Assembly: GCF_003473485.1 (NCBI RefSeq)
Contig: NC_053045.1
Coordinates: 52,556,494-52,620,493 of the forward strand
Source: Medicago truncatula
Lineage: Eukaryota; Streptophyta; Magnoliopsida; Fabales; Fabaceae
Direction of reading: 5' to 3'
Length of the DNA stretch: 64,000 bases
Positions 11,092 through 24,279 of the stretch are shown here, piece after piece (position 1 is the stretch's first letter; every line of letters begins with the position of its first letter). The notes beneath the pieces are model-generated. The model ran no database searches. It was not told the DNA's origin and was given only the letters and a program-made list of their open reading frames with translations. Both the position numbers and the translations under genes were made by a program.

Positions 11092-14000
11092 ATGAAAATC
11101 ACCATTGTTGCTTGTACTTTCTTACTGGTTTTCACAACACTTTTCAACTCTTCTTCTCTTGCTCTAACTCAAGATGGTAAGTACTATGAACCCCCTTTTT
11201 CTTTTTTCTTATTCAAACCCTCTTTCATACTATGTTGAACTTTTTTCCAATTATTTATTTATTTTGCCATAAATTTATAGTTTAATTTAGTACTTTGCAA
11301 CCCATTTTAGGATTTTGTATAAAGTTTTAAACTTTAGGTGATTTTTATGAATTTTGTTAGGTCAAACATTGTTGGAGATCAAAAGTACTTTGAATGATAC
11401 CAAAAATGTTCTTAGCAACTGGCAAGAGTTTGATGCTTCTCATTGTGCATGGACTGGAATCTCATGTCATCCTGGTGATGAACAAAGAGTTCGCTCAATG
11501 TATGTTACCACAACTATGTTACGTTCTTCATTCTGTTACTTGATTTTCTCAACTTTTGAGCTGAATTTGACACTTTATTTGTCTTGTGTTGTTCAGTAAT
11601 CTACCATATATGCAGCTTGGAGGGATAATATCTCCCAGCATTGGTAAACTAAGTAGACTTCAGAGATTGTAAGTAGAAAATGTTTCACAAATCATTGATG
11701 CATTTACTTCTTTGGATTTTTGTAATTCTTATTCTTTTCAGTGGCTTAATGATTCAGGGCATTTCATCAGAATGGCTTGCATGGAATCATTCCTACTGAA
11801 ATTACCAATTGTACTGAGCTTAGAGCCCTGTAAGTAAAATTCTTCATTTCCTTGCTAGAAATTTTCAATGTCCATTATATTTTCCTAATATCTCAATGAA
11901 TGATTCCTTTGACTCTATTGAAAAGGTACTTGAGGGCTAATTATTTTCAAGGAGGCATACCATCAGGCATTGGAAATCTTTCATTTTTAAATATACTGTA
12001 AGTCTGTTTCTCGTTTTATTTCGGTTCCTTTGTTATGAAATGAACTGTTTTCGAGTTTTTCTTAACATCTATGGACCTATATATAGTTGTCTAGGTTTCA
12101 GTTCAGCTGAATAAGTTTTGGCGTTTTTAATTTTTGTTAATGATTTTGATGCAAACTTTAAATACAGGGATGTATCAAGCAATTCATTAAAAGGAGCTAT
12201 ACCTTCCTCTATTGGCCGTCTCTCACATTTGCAAGTTCTGTAAGTCAATTTTTAGTTATGCTGATCTTCATTGTTGATGCTATAAAGAATAAAGAAATAT
12301 TAACATTATGGTCGTCATTACTTGTCTTAGGAACCTGTCAACCAATTTCTTTTCTGGTGAAATACCTGATATTGGAGTCCTGAGCACCTTCCAAAAGAAC
12401 TCGTATGCACTCTTGCCTTAAAAAGTATTGTGGTTTGTATGCATTGTAGACATTAGACCAAACAGGAATTGAAATTTTCAGAGATTTTTTTTGATAATAA
12501 TGGACAAGTCTATTCTTTTATGTGCTATATAGTAGGGTGATGAGAAAATGTATCAGAAACTTGTATTGAGTTATAGTAGACGATTTTTTAAAACCACTAG
12601 AGTCAAATAATAGTGCTAGTTTTGTAATTCTCATAAGTAAGGATCTTAAAAGTAACATGAGTTGTGGTTTTCTTAAGTTTCTCGGCTGTTAAGAGTTAGT
12701 TGTTGTATCGCAGACCGCTAGTAATTGCTCTGATTAAAAGATGAATACTCATTGGACTTGTTGTTTTTCCTGTTATCTTGTGTTTGTTGTTCTACACATT
12801 TTGAGGAACAAGTTGGTTCCATTGCCTGTTTGTCCTGCTAAGCATAAATTCATTGCATATGAATAGGTTTATTGGCAATTTAGATCTTTGTGGAAGGCAA
12901 ATTGAAAAGCCATGTCGAACATCACTCGGTTTCCCTGTGGTGATACCACACGCCGAAAGTGATGAAGCTGCAGGCAAGTCAAATCCATGGATTGATTTCC
13001 AAATACTATCTTACACGACTTACTATATTTATAACTGATCTCCATGTTTAGTTTACATTTTCTTGACAACTATAGATATTTAAATATATGCAGTCCCTCC
13101 AAAAAAATCTTCACAATCACATTACTTGAAGGCTGTGCTAATTGGGGCAGTGGCAACTTTGGGCCTTGCACTTATCATAACCCTTTCATTACTCTGGGTT
13201 CGTTTGTCGTCAAAGAAGGAAAGAGCTGTTAGGAAATACACAGAAGTCAAGAAGCAAGTTGATCCATCAGCAAGTAAGAGCGATGTCTCAATTACAACAA
13301 ACTCCCATTAAAAGCAGAAGAAAAAAAAGAATCTCGTCTTGATAAACGCTAACCTAATCTTTTAACAGGTGCTAAACTTATTACCTTCCATGGCGATATG
13401 CCATACACGTCATCTGAAATCATTGAAAAGCTGGAGTCTCTTGACGAAGAGGATATAGTTGGGTCAGGTGGATTTGGTACTGTTTACCGAATGGTGATGA
13501 ATGATTGTGGTACATTTGCTGTTAAGCGAATTGACCGAAGCCGCGAAGGATCTGATCAAGTGTTTGAAAGGGAACTTGAGATTTTGGGGAGCATCAAGCA
13601 CATAAATTTAGTAAACTTACGCGGTTACTGCAGGCTTCCTACTTCAAGGCTCCTTATCTATGATTATGTGGCCTTAGGAAGCTTAGATGATCTCTTGCAT
13701 GGTATGATAATGATTCATTTTATGCACTAAACTATGTGCCCTTAGGCAGCTTAGATGATTGACTAACCCTTAAATTAATCATATTTTTCTCAGAAAATAC
13801 TGAGCGACAACCCTTGAATTGGAACGATCGGCTAAAGATAACCCTCGGTTCTGCCCGGGGTTTGGCATACTTACACCATGAGTGCTGCCCAAAAATCGTG
13901 CATCGTGACATAAAATCTAGCAACATCCTTCTTAATGAAAATATGGAGCCTCACATCTCTGATTTTGGTCTTGCAAAGCTCTTGGTTGATGAAGATGCAC

Positions 14001-14623
14001 ATGTTACCACTGTGGTTGCTGGTACATTTGGCTATTTGGCACCAGGTATGTATTCATTAATTCATTAAGATCATTGTTTTTTTGGCTGATAGATGCTTAA
14101 CTCATGCTTCAATGAAGTAGATTTTGAATATCCATGTAAACAACTGAATGCTTTATTATTAATATATCAACCAGAGTATCTACAAAGTGGGAGAGCCACT
14201 GAGAAGTCAGATGTATATAGCTTTGGAGTTCTATTACTCGAACTTGTAACCGGGAAAAGGCCTACAGATCCTTCCTTTGTAAAGAGAGGTTTAAATGTTG
14301 TTGGTTGGGTAAGCTTTTAACTTATTCAACACACATCCTTAGTAACATTGGGAAAATTTTCATAAATAATGTACTTAAGTTATGGCTATTATTTTTTGCA
14401 GATGAACACATTGTTGAAAGAAAACAGATTGGAAGACGTCGTAGACAGAAAGTGCAGTGACGTAAATGCTGAAACTCTTGAAGTAATTTTAGAGCTAGCG
14501 GCAAGATGTACCGATTCAAATGCAGATGATCGACCTTCGATGAATCAAGTATTGCAGTTGCTGGAGCAAGAGGTCATGTCGCCTTGTCCAAGTGAATTTT
14601 ACGAGTCCCATTCAGATCACTGA
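11092..14623 (+). CDS. LRR receptor-like kinase, FEI / LRR-XIII type
   Basis: Thirteen exons: 11092-11176, 11361-11499, 11597-11668, 11758-11829, 11926-11997, 12168-12239, 12331-12402, 12867-12973, 13094-13273, 13369-13701, 13794-14045, 14175-14308, 14402-14623; product 603 aa. Order: signal peptide (about 1-25), LRR N-terminal cap with CAWTGISC, five LRRs each on a 72-nt exon, a transmembrane helix near residues 240-262, then kinase. Kinase landmarks: glycine loop GSGGFG (322-327), lysine K343, HRD (438-440; an RD kinase), DFG (458-460) and APE (484-486). The C-terminus (TPCPSEFYDS-like) is typical of FEI proteins. FEI1/FEI2 act in cell-wall signalling; the closest Arabidopsis match is expected to be the third family member, At5g62710. 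The sequence suggests an active plasma-membrane kinase; the ligand is unknown. Intron 8 uses a GC donor. Confidence 0.93.
12974..13093 (+). other. GC-AG intron in the RLK gene
   Basis: The donor is GCTGCAG followed by GCAAGT and the acceptor is ATATGCAG. Only this donor keeps the frame into the transmembrane and kinase exons (phase 1: G plus TC gives Val, then PPKKSS). Using the nearby GT at 12978 instead shifts the frame and hits a stop at 13232. The strong CAG/GCAAGT context is that expected for U2-type GC-AG introns. Confidence 0.85.
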
Positions 14624-15586
14624 TAATGGCTAATGTGTTCCTTCCCCCTGTTTCGTGGCTTGGTTTTGTAGAAAAGTTTTGTACCAAATGTGTAACAACC
14701 ATTTGTAAATAGATTTTCTCCTTGTCCAAAACAAAACCAAAAAAAGGACAACGTGGAGATGGCAATGGTTTTTTGTATTTGGAATGGTCTCTCCATATTC
14801 TTGGCTTCTTGCTATGGAAATGTAATCATGAAGATGATTAGATGCTATGTTCAAGTAGGGTCTTCTTTTCTTCTTGGATTTGAGGTTGATTTTGTTTTTC
14901 AAGAGATTCTTCTTGTGATAGTATTCTTTAAAGAATATGTTGGGTTTGAAAAAAAACTTTATGGAACAAAGACTTGAAGTCAAGAGGAGGAACTTTTCCT
15001 ACTCCCAATATATTTTTGAATTTATACTTTCATCCAAAAATTTATTTGCAATGCTTTTAAAAAGTTTTTTTTTTTTTTTTCATTAAAATAAACCGTTTGG
15101 AAAATTATTTTTAAAAAAGTGTGGTTTTAGAAATATGAGGTGAAAAAAAGTTGTTCCCCAAGTGATGATTATGAGAGTAGAGAGAGAGATTGGATCTAGT
15201 CCACAAAGAGAGAAGAGGTGAAGGTACTCCTAAAAGTATTAGTCGTGCGTATAAGGTAAACCATTATTTTGTTTTCTTATAATTTATTTTTTTGGTCTGT
15301 GTAAAAAATAGTGACTATAATTCTGTATTGGAGTGTGTTTTTACCGGTCAATTTAGTCCTTAAAAAAACTTTCAATAAAAGAAATATTATCGATTAAGTT
15401 AAGGAAATAGTAGAAAAAGTGGGTGGGTGATCGACTGGGTGACCTTTGGGCGATTTGAAAGGCTAATTTCTGTCTCAACATTCTCTCAATGGTCGTGTCT
15501 TTTCTAGTTTTTCTAATGTCCTATGATTGTCACGTGTAGTATACTATTTGTGATTTCATTTTGAGATCAATAATCAAATTCTGCAA
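14624..15586. other. RLK 3' flank and HPP upstream region
   Basis: No gene is supported between the RLK stop and the HPP start. The first 350 bases probably hold the RLK 3' UTR. A long A/T stretch with a poly-T run (15067-15080) follows, and the HPP leader lies before 15587. Small ORFs here show no recognisable motif. Confidence 0.6.
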
Positions 15587-17456
15587 ATGTCTTCTGCAAT
15601 TTTTTGCGGTGGTAGTACCAAATCTATGGTACCATTATCATTATCATTACAACCATCTTTTAAGAGCTTTACACCGAAGAAGAAGAATAAGAGATTGGTT
15701 TTAGATTATTTGGGTTTGAAAGGAAGAAGGAATTTGTTAATTAAGGCATCAAGCGACGTAGCTTCACCCTCCATCTGGGAGAACTTGAAACCTCCCAAAT
15801 CATCTTCCACTCATTCCTTAAGTGACATTCTCTGGCCTTCTGCAGGTTCCTTTTTTTTATTTATTTTTAAGATGAATTTAATTACTATACTATGCATATG
15901 CAACAATGGTATAAAATAACTTTTTTTATTGCGACTGTAAATGAGCTGTACTTCCAATTTTATCTCACTATCATGTAACTTTGTTATATTAATTAATTTT
16001 TAAATTATATCCAGAATATGGATATACTAATTAAACTTTTTAGTAATATATCTAATCTAAGTTATTTAAATACTTCGCAACTATTAAAAGAAATAGTATT
16101 ATAACAACATGACAATTGACTCCACAAGATCTTATTTTATAAAAAAAAAATCACTTTTTCTAAACAAAATAATATTTTCATTTGTTGTCTAAAATGTTTT
16201 TATTTTCTTAATTTGTGTTGAATAGCACTTGTAAATAATTTTTGGTATGAAAATCTGATGACTTTATATGTTTCTTCCTTTTGTTTTTGATGTGTGTTTA
16301 TAAAAATCATCAGGGGCATTTGCAGCAATGGCCATATTGGGAAAGCTGGATCAGTTATTGACACCAAAAGGACTCTCAATCACAGTTGCACCATTAGGAG
16401 CAGTGTCTGCTCTCTTGTTTGCCTCACCCTCAGCCCCTTCAGCCCGGGTACTACTATTTCTTTTTAGGCCTTATTCCTTAATGAGATAAATATCATTAAT
16501 ACAATGGTATTAAGCATTGACTTCGACACTGGCAATGATTTGATAAAATTAAGTAATTGAATCTAATCGTATGTATCAGTGTCAGACACTAGACACACAT
16601 TCGATTAGAAATACCAATGCTTCAGTGTCTAAATTGAGTTTCTTAAACACCTACTACTTAAATGCTTTTGTTTCACAGCTCTCTCTATATTCTTCGTTTA
16701 GTACTAAAATTACCTAAGTGTGATTATGCAGAAGTACAGTATGTTTATGGCCCAAATAGGTTGTGCAGCCATTGGTGTTTTGGCATTTGCAATATTTGGA
16801 CCTGGATTGCTAGCCAAGAGTGCTAGTGTTGCTGCTTGTATTGCTTACATGATTTACACTGACTCTGTTCACCCCCCAGGTATTTTTGCTTCAATGTTAC
16901 TACTTATCTGTGATTTGAAACAAGTATCTAGCTCCGTCAAATATTAAACCAACAAAATTTGCTATATTGTACAGCCGTAAGCATGCCATTGCTTTTCATT
17001 GATGCTATTAAGTTTCAACAGTTGAGTTTCTGGTATGTTTTGTATCCCGGGGTTGCAGGATGCATTCTACTTTGCTTGATTGTAAGCAATCTATCTCTAT
17101 TAATCTATTTGTACTATCAATAAAGGAACGATCCAGTAAACACGTCCAATGTTTTAAAAACTGAACCAGCCATCAAACTGTCCGGTTTAACTGAACTGTA
17201 GACGGTTCTTGTTTATGGTTCAATCGTTGGAACTGTCCGGTTTTTAAAACAATGAACATGTCATCTTATAATTTTGTTTTCCTCCGAAAACAATTTTTAG
17301 TACCCGGTTCATTGCTACTAGTTTACTTAATCTATAGCATCCATGTCTCTCCCTCCTAAAATGATCTCCTCATTGCAAGTTAACTAATTGGTAGACCTGT
17401 CTTTTTTTGTTCAGCAAGAGGTGGTTCTATACATGAAGCAAAATTTCAAATTCTGA
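15587..17456 (+). CDS. HPP-family plastid membrane protein (nitrite transporter NITR2 type)
   Basis: Five exons: 15587-15845, 16314-16447, 16732-16879, 16975-17081 and 17415-17456, giving 229 aa. Residues 1 to about 55 are rich in Ser, Lys and Arg with few acidic residues, like a chloroplast transit peptide. The rest is an HPP domain with four likely helices: SAGAFAAMAIL, LSITVAPLGAVSALLF, IGCAAIGVLAFAIFGPGLL and a last one through WYVLYPGVAGCILLCLI. The family signature TDSVHPPA ends at residue 181, split by intron 3. Arabidopsis homologues (At5g62720 and At3g47980) were described as chloroplast-envelope nitrite transporters, so import of nitrite into plastids for reduction is the likely role; that function is by homology. 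The gene is tail-to-head with the RLK, less than 1 kb away, as in Arabidopsis. Confidence 0.9.
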
Positions 17457-18116
17457 CTCTGCTTTTCTCAACTGTGATTGACTCTGGGACCATCCTTCTG
17501 CCATATCTTCCAAATTCCAATTTGGTATACTGAAGATCCCTGGAGAACATTCTTAGCTCAAAAGTCACAACTGTAAGTAGTGAGCATCCCCCAACCAAAT
17601 ATAAAATATTGTCCCAGAGTTTTCTTCCAGAAGCGAGGCTCTAGTGGGAATTATGTTGGCGGTTCACATTTGCTGCTTGCAAATTGCAACATTGTATTGG
17701 AATGAACTCATTGTGTGTATGTAGTATCTTATCTGGAAATTATTTGCGTGTAGTACTTCTAGATGTCGCTGCTTATCAATGGTTCCTCCTCATCCGGTAA
17801 CATGGGAGAAAACGTTATACATATAGCAAAGAATCAAAATAGCAGAAAGAAAGTGGAGCAATATAATGACTAAATTTGTGTACATCTCAGACAAAAAACA
17901 CAAAATTTGTGTGATCTGGATGCATAGTTCTGAACAATTTGTTTGAAGTTGTGAGCACTTCTAGAACTATAGACTTTTTGACAAATGAGTAGTAACTGAG
18001 AAACAATGCCTTGTTTGTGGTATGTGTTTACTAGCCTATGAGGAGTTGAGGACTAGCGAAGGCACCACTCAGATCTCTACGAAAACAGTTAGGAATTTTC
18101 CTGCTTCAGTCCACTT

Positions 18117-18445
18117 AGGCTCTATTTTACAGTTTAGGACGAGAGGGCGAGCTTTGAAAAAATGAACGAAAAAATTGAAAGGGATGAAATGATAGTCCTC
18201 CAACTCGAATGAAAGTTTTCTTTTTTCCATAATAGAGGGAATACAAAAGGTTTTGGAGGGGTTAGAAATCTTCTTCAAATTCATACCATTTATTTTTTAT
18301 AATACTCTTAATTAAAAATATATTAATAAGCAATATTCTTTTTCTCATTTTTTACAAAAACGTTGTTGAAAGTTATATATTTTTCTCTATTTCCTCCCAA
18401 AGCCATCTCATTCATTTTTCTACATATTCCTAAACGGAGCCTTAG
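18117..18445. mobile_element. MITE with GGCTC-type inverted ends
   Basis: The left end AGGCTCTATTTTACAGTTTA is matched in inverted form by the right end TATTCCTAAACGGAGCCTTA. Between them, GGGCGAGCTTTGAAAA at left pairs loosely with CCTCCCAAAGCCATCTC at right. Similar subterminal sequence occurs at 54300-54660. Non-coding. Confidence 0.6.
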
Positions 18446-19206
18446 TTTCTGCCCAATCAAGACAAGAGATGGAATTTTTTTTTAGAAAATAGCTCTACAT
18501 TCCCTTCAGTTTTGATTTATTGCAACGTAACTTTCGATCACACAAAACCAATTAGGAGATAGGTTTCGATCAGCTTTTCTCTCTATCAAAAGCTTTTTTC
18601 CAATCGACTTATATTAAGTTGAACAATAACACATGAACTTTTGAAATATAATATCAGGAATTGGTTTTGTTTTTAATAATTATCAAGTGAAGCTCCACTT
18701 TCGGTTTTGCTTTTTTTGTTGTTTCATCGAGAATAAGTCGCCAGCCTGAAAATGAAGCACTTTGTGTTGGAAGAAACTTGTTGTAGCATCAATTTATTTA
18801 TGTTTTGATACTTTTTTTCCGAAACATATTGTAGTGTAACACTTTTGTTTTGTAAACATATTATCGTGTAGATTTATTTGTGTTGTCATGATATCTTTTA
18901 AAGAATGTCGGGTTTGGGTTAGGAGGATGGGAGGAAAGTATCATGACCACCAAAAAAGTTAAACACTTTCTTCAACTTACAAGATGTTTGTTCTATCACA
19001 GAAGCTAGATATAGTAGCTTATGTGTTTTCACAAACGTGGGATGGTGGTGGAAAAATGTACAACCAAACATACTATTAAACCTTAACATTAGTCAGAAAT
19101 ATATGAATACCTTTTTTTATGTACTCCTCTAGTCTAATATATTTAATGGAGAGGATTAGAGTGATGAGAAATCAGTTTTTTTAATGAATAATTATTAACT
19201 TAAAAT

Positions 19207-19895
19207 CTTAGTAAGGGTATGTTCGGTAAAATTAAGCTATAAGTTATAAGTTATCTGATAGTTAAAAAGTTAACTTATATCTGATGACTGATAGCTGAAA
19301 AGCTAGCTGTCTTAAATTAAAGTGTTTGATAAAATTAGATTTTGAAGTGATTGATAAATATAAAATGACATAAAAGTACACATATGTTTAATATATTATA
19401 AATTATATTTATAAACATTTTTAACCAATATATTTATCTTAATAATTTGAATGTATTTCATAGTATTTTTCATCTTTAAAATGATAAATGTGATATATGA
19501 TTTTAATTGAGATTATCGTTAATAAATTTCGTTTGACTTCATTATCATTTTTTTTTTGTTTTTTTAATGAAAATTATTTATTTTTATTTAAATTGGTAAA
19601 TACGTTCAAAGAAAAAAATAATGATAAATATCTTCATGTGAATCTAATAGAAAGAAAGTGGGTAGTTCTTTTTTTGTCAAAAAAACGTGGGAAGTTTTGT
19701 TTTTTTATGAGTGGGTAGTACTTTTGAGTAAAAATTAACATTAAAAGTTATAAATGGAAGAAAATGTGAAAAACTATAAATTATAAATTCAAAAGCTAGT
19801 AAAAATAGCATCTCAAAAAAGCTATAAGCTAGTGAGAGAAGTTTGTTACCAAACACATTTTATTTTTTAAAACAAGCTTATAAACTAGCTTCCAT
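19207..19895. mobile_element. hAT-like MITE (GTTTGGTA ends)
   Basis: It opens with GGTATGTTCGGTAAAATTAAG and AGCTATAAGTTATAAGTTAT, and closes with GCTATAAGCTAGTGAGAG, GTTTGTTACCAAACACA and AAGCTTATAAACTAGCT. The paired TAAGCTATAAG / CTTATAGCTTA-type arms are typical of hAT-derived MITEs in plants. The family call is inference and the borders are approximate. Confidence 0.5.
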
Positions 19896-20675
19896 AATTT
19901 TTTTTTTTGTGTGGTGATATAAAATGTAATTTATTAAATGAACTATTAATATCCACATTTTCTTAGAGGTAATATCTACATAAAATATCATATAAATAAA
20001 TCCTACCTATCTAAGTTCAAAAAATTATCTAAAGTGTGTGTTTCGAAAGAAAATAATGAGCACATGTAGGCACACCAATTTATTTCCTAATAAAAAAATT
20101 CTTTATAAATATATAAAGTTGATTAAAATAAATAATTTAATAAAATAATTATCTAAAATTCTAGCTATTATTTATAAAATGATGATTTATCTATTAAATT
20201 TGACAACAATTATGCCTAATTAAATATAATTTAAAATGAAATTTAATAAAGGAGAAAACTGAGAAACAAATGAATAGTTAGAGTTAAGAACAAAATTTAC
20301 GTGAATTTTTTTATGTGTTTTCTGTTTGATTCTTTGTTATTTATACACTTTTTGTGTCAATAACAAACTTTGAAAAAATTATAGATTTATAAAATCATGG
20401 ATAGTTTTGTTAGTAATCATAAAAAAAACACCTAAGTGTAAGCCTAGAAGGATAAACCTTATGTCCATTGCCTTAATTAAATAATTTTTTTGTGGTTATT
20501 CACATAAACACCGGTAACTACCTACAGCTTCTTAAATCTACACTTTTCTCGAAGTTTTTTATAACCACAGAAGATGACTCTTATAAGAAAAAGTGAATCT
20601 CATGTAAAAAAATCATACGAAAAATATGCAATGAAATGCACCTGGGTTTTATCTTTAGAATAAATAACTATTGAT

Positions 20676-21058
20676 TTAAATGTGTCATTGGTTCCTGCAC
20701 TTTCATCAGATTTTGACATTGTTCCTTGCACTTTTTTTGTTTGGCATTGGTCCCTGCACTTTGTAAAAATATTGGTATTGGTCCCTCTGTTAACTTTCTT
20801 TTAAAAAAAAAAACACAAAACTAACGGAGTGCCACATGACCCAATCATTTCACGCCACGTGGCACCAATATCAATATTTTTACAAAGTGCAGGGACCAAT
20901 ATCAATAGTTTTGTGTTTTTTTTTTAACAGAAAGTTAATAGAAGGACCAATACCAATATTTTTACAAAGTGCAGGACCAATTCCAAACAAAAAAAAGTGT
21001 AGGGATCAATGCTAAAATCTGATGGAAGTACAAGGACTAAAGACATATTTAAATCATA
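20676..21058. mobile_element. Long foldback element
   Basis: Almost the whole element is an inverted repeat. The left arm has TGTCATTGGTTCCTGCACTT, GCATTGGTCCCTGCACTTTG and ATATTGGTATTGGTCC. The right arm has GGACCAATACCAATATTTTT, TGCAGGACCAATTCC and ACTAAAGACATATTTAAAT. The centre (20810-20880) carries CACGCCACGTGGCACC. It can form a hairpin of about 150 bp and has no ORF. Confidence 0.7.
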
Positions 21059-24000
21059 ATTATTTTTAGTAATAAATGCTAGAAATTAGTTATTATTGTT
21101 AAAAGAACAAAAATTATATAAATAAAAAATATCAGATGAATATAATAGTAATATTAGACTTATGAAGGAAAACAAGAATAGTAACAATAGCAGTAATTAG
21201 GGATGATTTTTTTTTCTTTCTATAGGCATCCTTAAAAAAAAAGTATAGGCATGATATTTATGTTTATAACACATTCTCAACTAACTACACTGTTACTTGT
21301 AACACAAATAACCTCACTAACTATATCTAATAGGTAACACTCTTCTTTATTTTTGTATGGAGTACCTTTGATGCTTGGATTAACCAATGGCAAATTAATT
21401 CATCCAATCTTTATGTGATAACCCAACAAATCAAAGCAAATCCAAACAGTAATTCAATTATGATAAAGCTAAAGGAATCACGGGAGGCCACTAATTAATA
21501 TCCAAAGTCCAACTAAAGATTTGGGGTATAGTCTCCTAAAAGTTGAAACACATGACGCATAAATAGGCTTTATTTATTGGGTTACCTACATCAGCCACAA
21601 ATTGCAAATATTGACTTATTAATTGACGAAAGTAAATGGGGTGTTGTTGAACAAAAATGGTTGGTTCGTGTACAATATTGGGGCCAATTGTGATGTTACG
21701 TTGCTAAAATGGAATATTGAGCATCATTCATTAACTTATGTACTGTTTCGGAGTTTTGAGGGAGGAGAGGGTTTTGGAGATGAGAAATACATTGAAAAAA
21801 AGAAACCTTTTCATATTTTTTGGAAGTGTATTTTTTTTAGAATGATACTAATAGATTAAATTTGAATAATTCATATAAACTCTACAAATCATTTCAAAAT
21901 CCTTCTCGAATACAATTTTTGAATTTCTCCAAATTATAATGATTTTGTATTATGAAGAAAAATGAACCCAATACCCTCTCATTACTTCGGAAGGAGTACA
22001 TGATAATGACGAATTAGCAATGCAAGTTTATTTGCTCATTCCTTTTCTCAATGTCCTCTCCTCCATTACATTCCAAACTCACAAACAAAGTCCTGGAGTA
22101 TGTTATAGTGAAGGATTTATGAGAGGAAGGACGGTAAGATCATATTTTCCTTTTCTAATTTACGAACACTCTAAAATGTTTTCTAAAACGAATTTACGTT
22201 GTAATTTTAATTTTTAAAAATATCAATTATATTTCAAAATATAGACTAAGCCCTCCATAGCCATCCTCTACAAAATTTTATTGGTTTGTTTAGGTATATG
22301 TTGTGAATCTGCAAGCAAAACTCTTCCTTCTTATGCCTTTTTCTTTGCTATATTTTTCGCTCCCGGGAGAATAATTCAATGTGTATAATGGAAATGGAAA
22401 AGTGACTAAGGAACAAGACAATAGGTGCTACTTTTCCATTTCTATTTAGCTTCACAGTAAACAGTATCAATGAGGACAAATAATTATAGACTTAGTCACT
22501 TAGACACTATTAGTGTGCACCCATTTACGTGGTCAAGCTGAACCACCACTTAAGAATCCACTTCCACATGAATGGAAGTGATGTACAACTTTTTTTCTGA
22601 TATTTCCAAAGTAGAAGGAGTCTTAAATATATCCATACTAATATAACATATCCTTATTAAACAAGATAAATGCTTAGTAACAAAACAAATGACTGCGTAT
22701 TTTGCAATTCAAATTAATAATAAAATAAAACAATTTTAGTACATACAAGATTAATTACAAAATTATTTTGCATTATAATTCGTCATTATCATTATCATGT
22801 ACTCCCTCCGGAGTAGTAGGTGAGTATAACCTATTATTTATTTGTTACAAGTAAAGTATTGTATGAATCAAAGAAATAAGACACCTGGATAGTTAAGTTT
22901 ACTTAAACAAATCTAGGGTATGAAAATAGTCAAAATATATTTTATGGTGATGTGTAAATGAACACAAAGACAAATAGACAATCACTTTCAATTTTGATGT
23001 GTAGTGTAGAATACAACACACATGTGATGATCCCCATTAAAAGCCACGTTGTGAGAGGTCAACATCGATTGGGTCCCATGCATGATGTGCAGATTCCACT
23101 GTGGAGATTTTGATTGGCCATTTGGTAAGGTTGCCCTCAATTCTTCTTGGTTGCTTGCCCTCATGATAGTGTCTTTTTTGTTTGACTAAAAACAGATATA
23201 TAGAGAAAAAAATGTTACAAGATGACGCGTGTGGTTAATCTCATGCGTTCACGTGAATACAATATGGTGAATGAATCCCTTGACCCTGTTGGTACGATAT
23301 GCGGGGAATGGTGTAAAATGAAAGTGTAAACCCTTTGTGTTACGAGGGGACAAGACATATATGGGTGAGGTTTATGTTACTCTGAAGCTAATTTATCTCT
23401 AATGATAAGTATAATTTGATTTTGGAACGATAAAGAAAGAAATTATGGGTTGAATGAAGGAGATGAATTTTTTGTGATGAAAATGATAATTAATTATGAG
23501 AAAAAAAATTCCTATCAACGAAGCCTCTGTTGTTCATTGATGAATTGAATGTAATTTATTTCTAACGAAAACTATGATTCAATTATAAAATGAAAGAGAA
23601 GAAGACTGTATTTTTAATGAAGAAGTTTAATGTTTTTGAGATGAAAATAGTAACTTGTTGTAATAATAATGATGAAGTAATGTAGAAAAATCGACATATG
23701 GCATGTTGAGAGTCGACCTTTTAGGTTATTACATGGTAATCTTAAAAAAAAGTTATTACATGGTAAGAGAAAAAGATGAACAACAAAGCTCTTCTCTTTT
23801 TTTTTTGCTGATACAAAGCTCTTCTCTTCTCTTGAGTTTAATTAACATTGATATTAACTATCCACAAGACATGGGATGATAAGACAACGCTCTCTCTATT
23901 TAATTAACCCTTATTTAGTAAAGAAACAATGCCATTTAATTTTATTTTTGAACTTTTTTGTGAAATTAAATCAAAAGCAACATTCTCAACCAGAAAGCAT

Positions 24001-24279
24001 TAATTCTTTTAAATGTTGGATTAGATCCAAAAGTTTCATTAATTTACAATGCAACAAAATGGGGTATAAAAGCCGCCATTTCTATCCTACAAGAGCCACA
24101 CCCATTTCGGGTATGAAATGAAATGTTTTCAACTTGCCATTGCTCTAACTTTATTACGCACACAACTTAGTACAGTACTCACTCACTTTGCACAAAAAGG
24201 GTAAATACTAATAAACACAATGAAAAGATACATGCATATTACAAAGAAAGAAAGATAAATGCATCATATCATATCATAT

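Larger units (their letters stand above)
17457..24279. other. Spacer between HPP and HD-Zip genes
   Basis: No coding gene was recognised in this 6.8 kb. The first part is HPP 3' UTR. It holds foldback elements listed separately, a half MITE end (TACTCCCTCCGGAGTA, 22800-22815), and a G+C-richer patch near 22980-23350 with ACGTG cores (such as TTCACGTGAA near 23250) that could be regulatory. Confidence 0.6.

Noticed and set aside
12978..12979. GT donor four bases after the GC donor
   Set aside because: It shifts the frame and causes a stop at 13232, before the kinase domain.
14630..14983. 117-codon minus-strand ORF in the RLK 3' flank
   Set aside because: Lys-rich, no motif, over the probable RLK 3' UTR.
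21623..21859. 78-codon plus-strand ORF
   Set aside because: No known domain and overlaps a repeat-like GGGAGGAGAGG segment shared with 54.3 kb.
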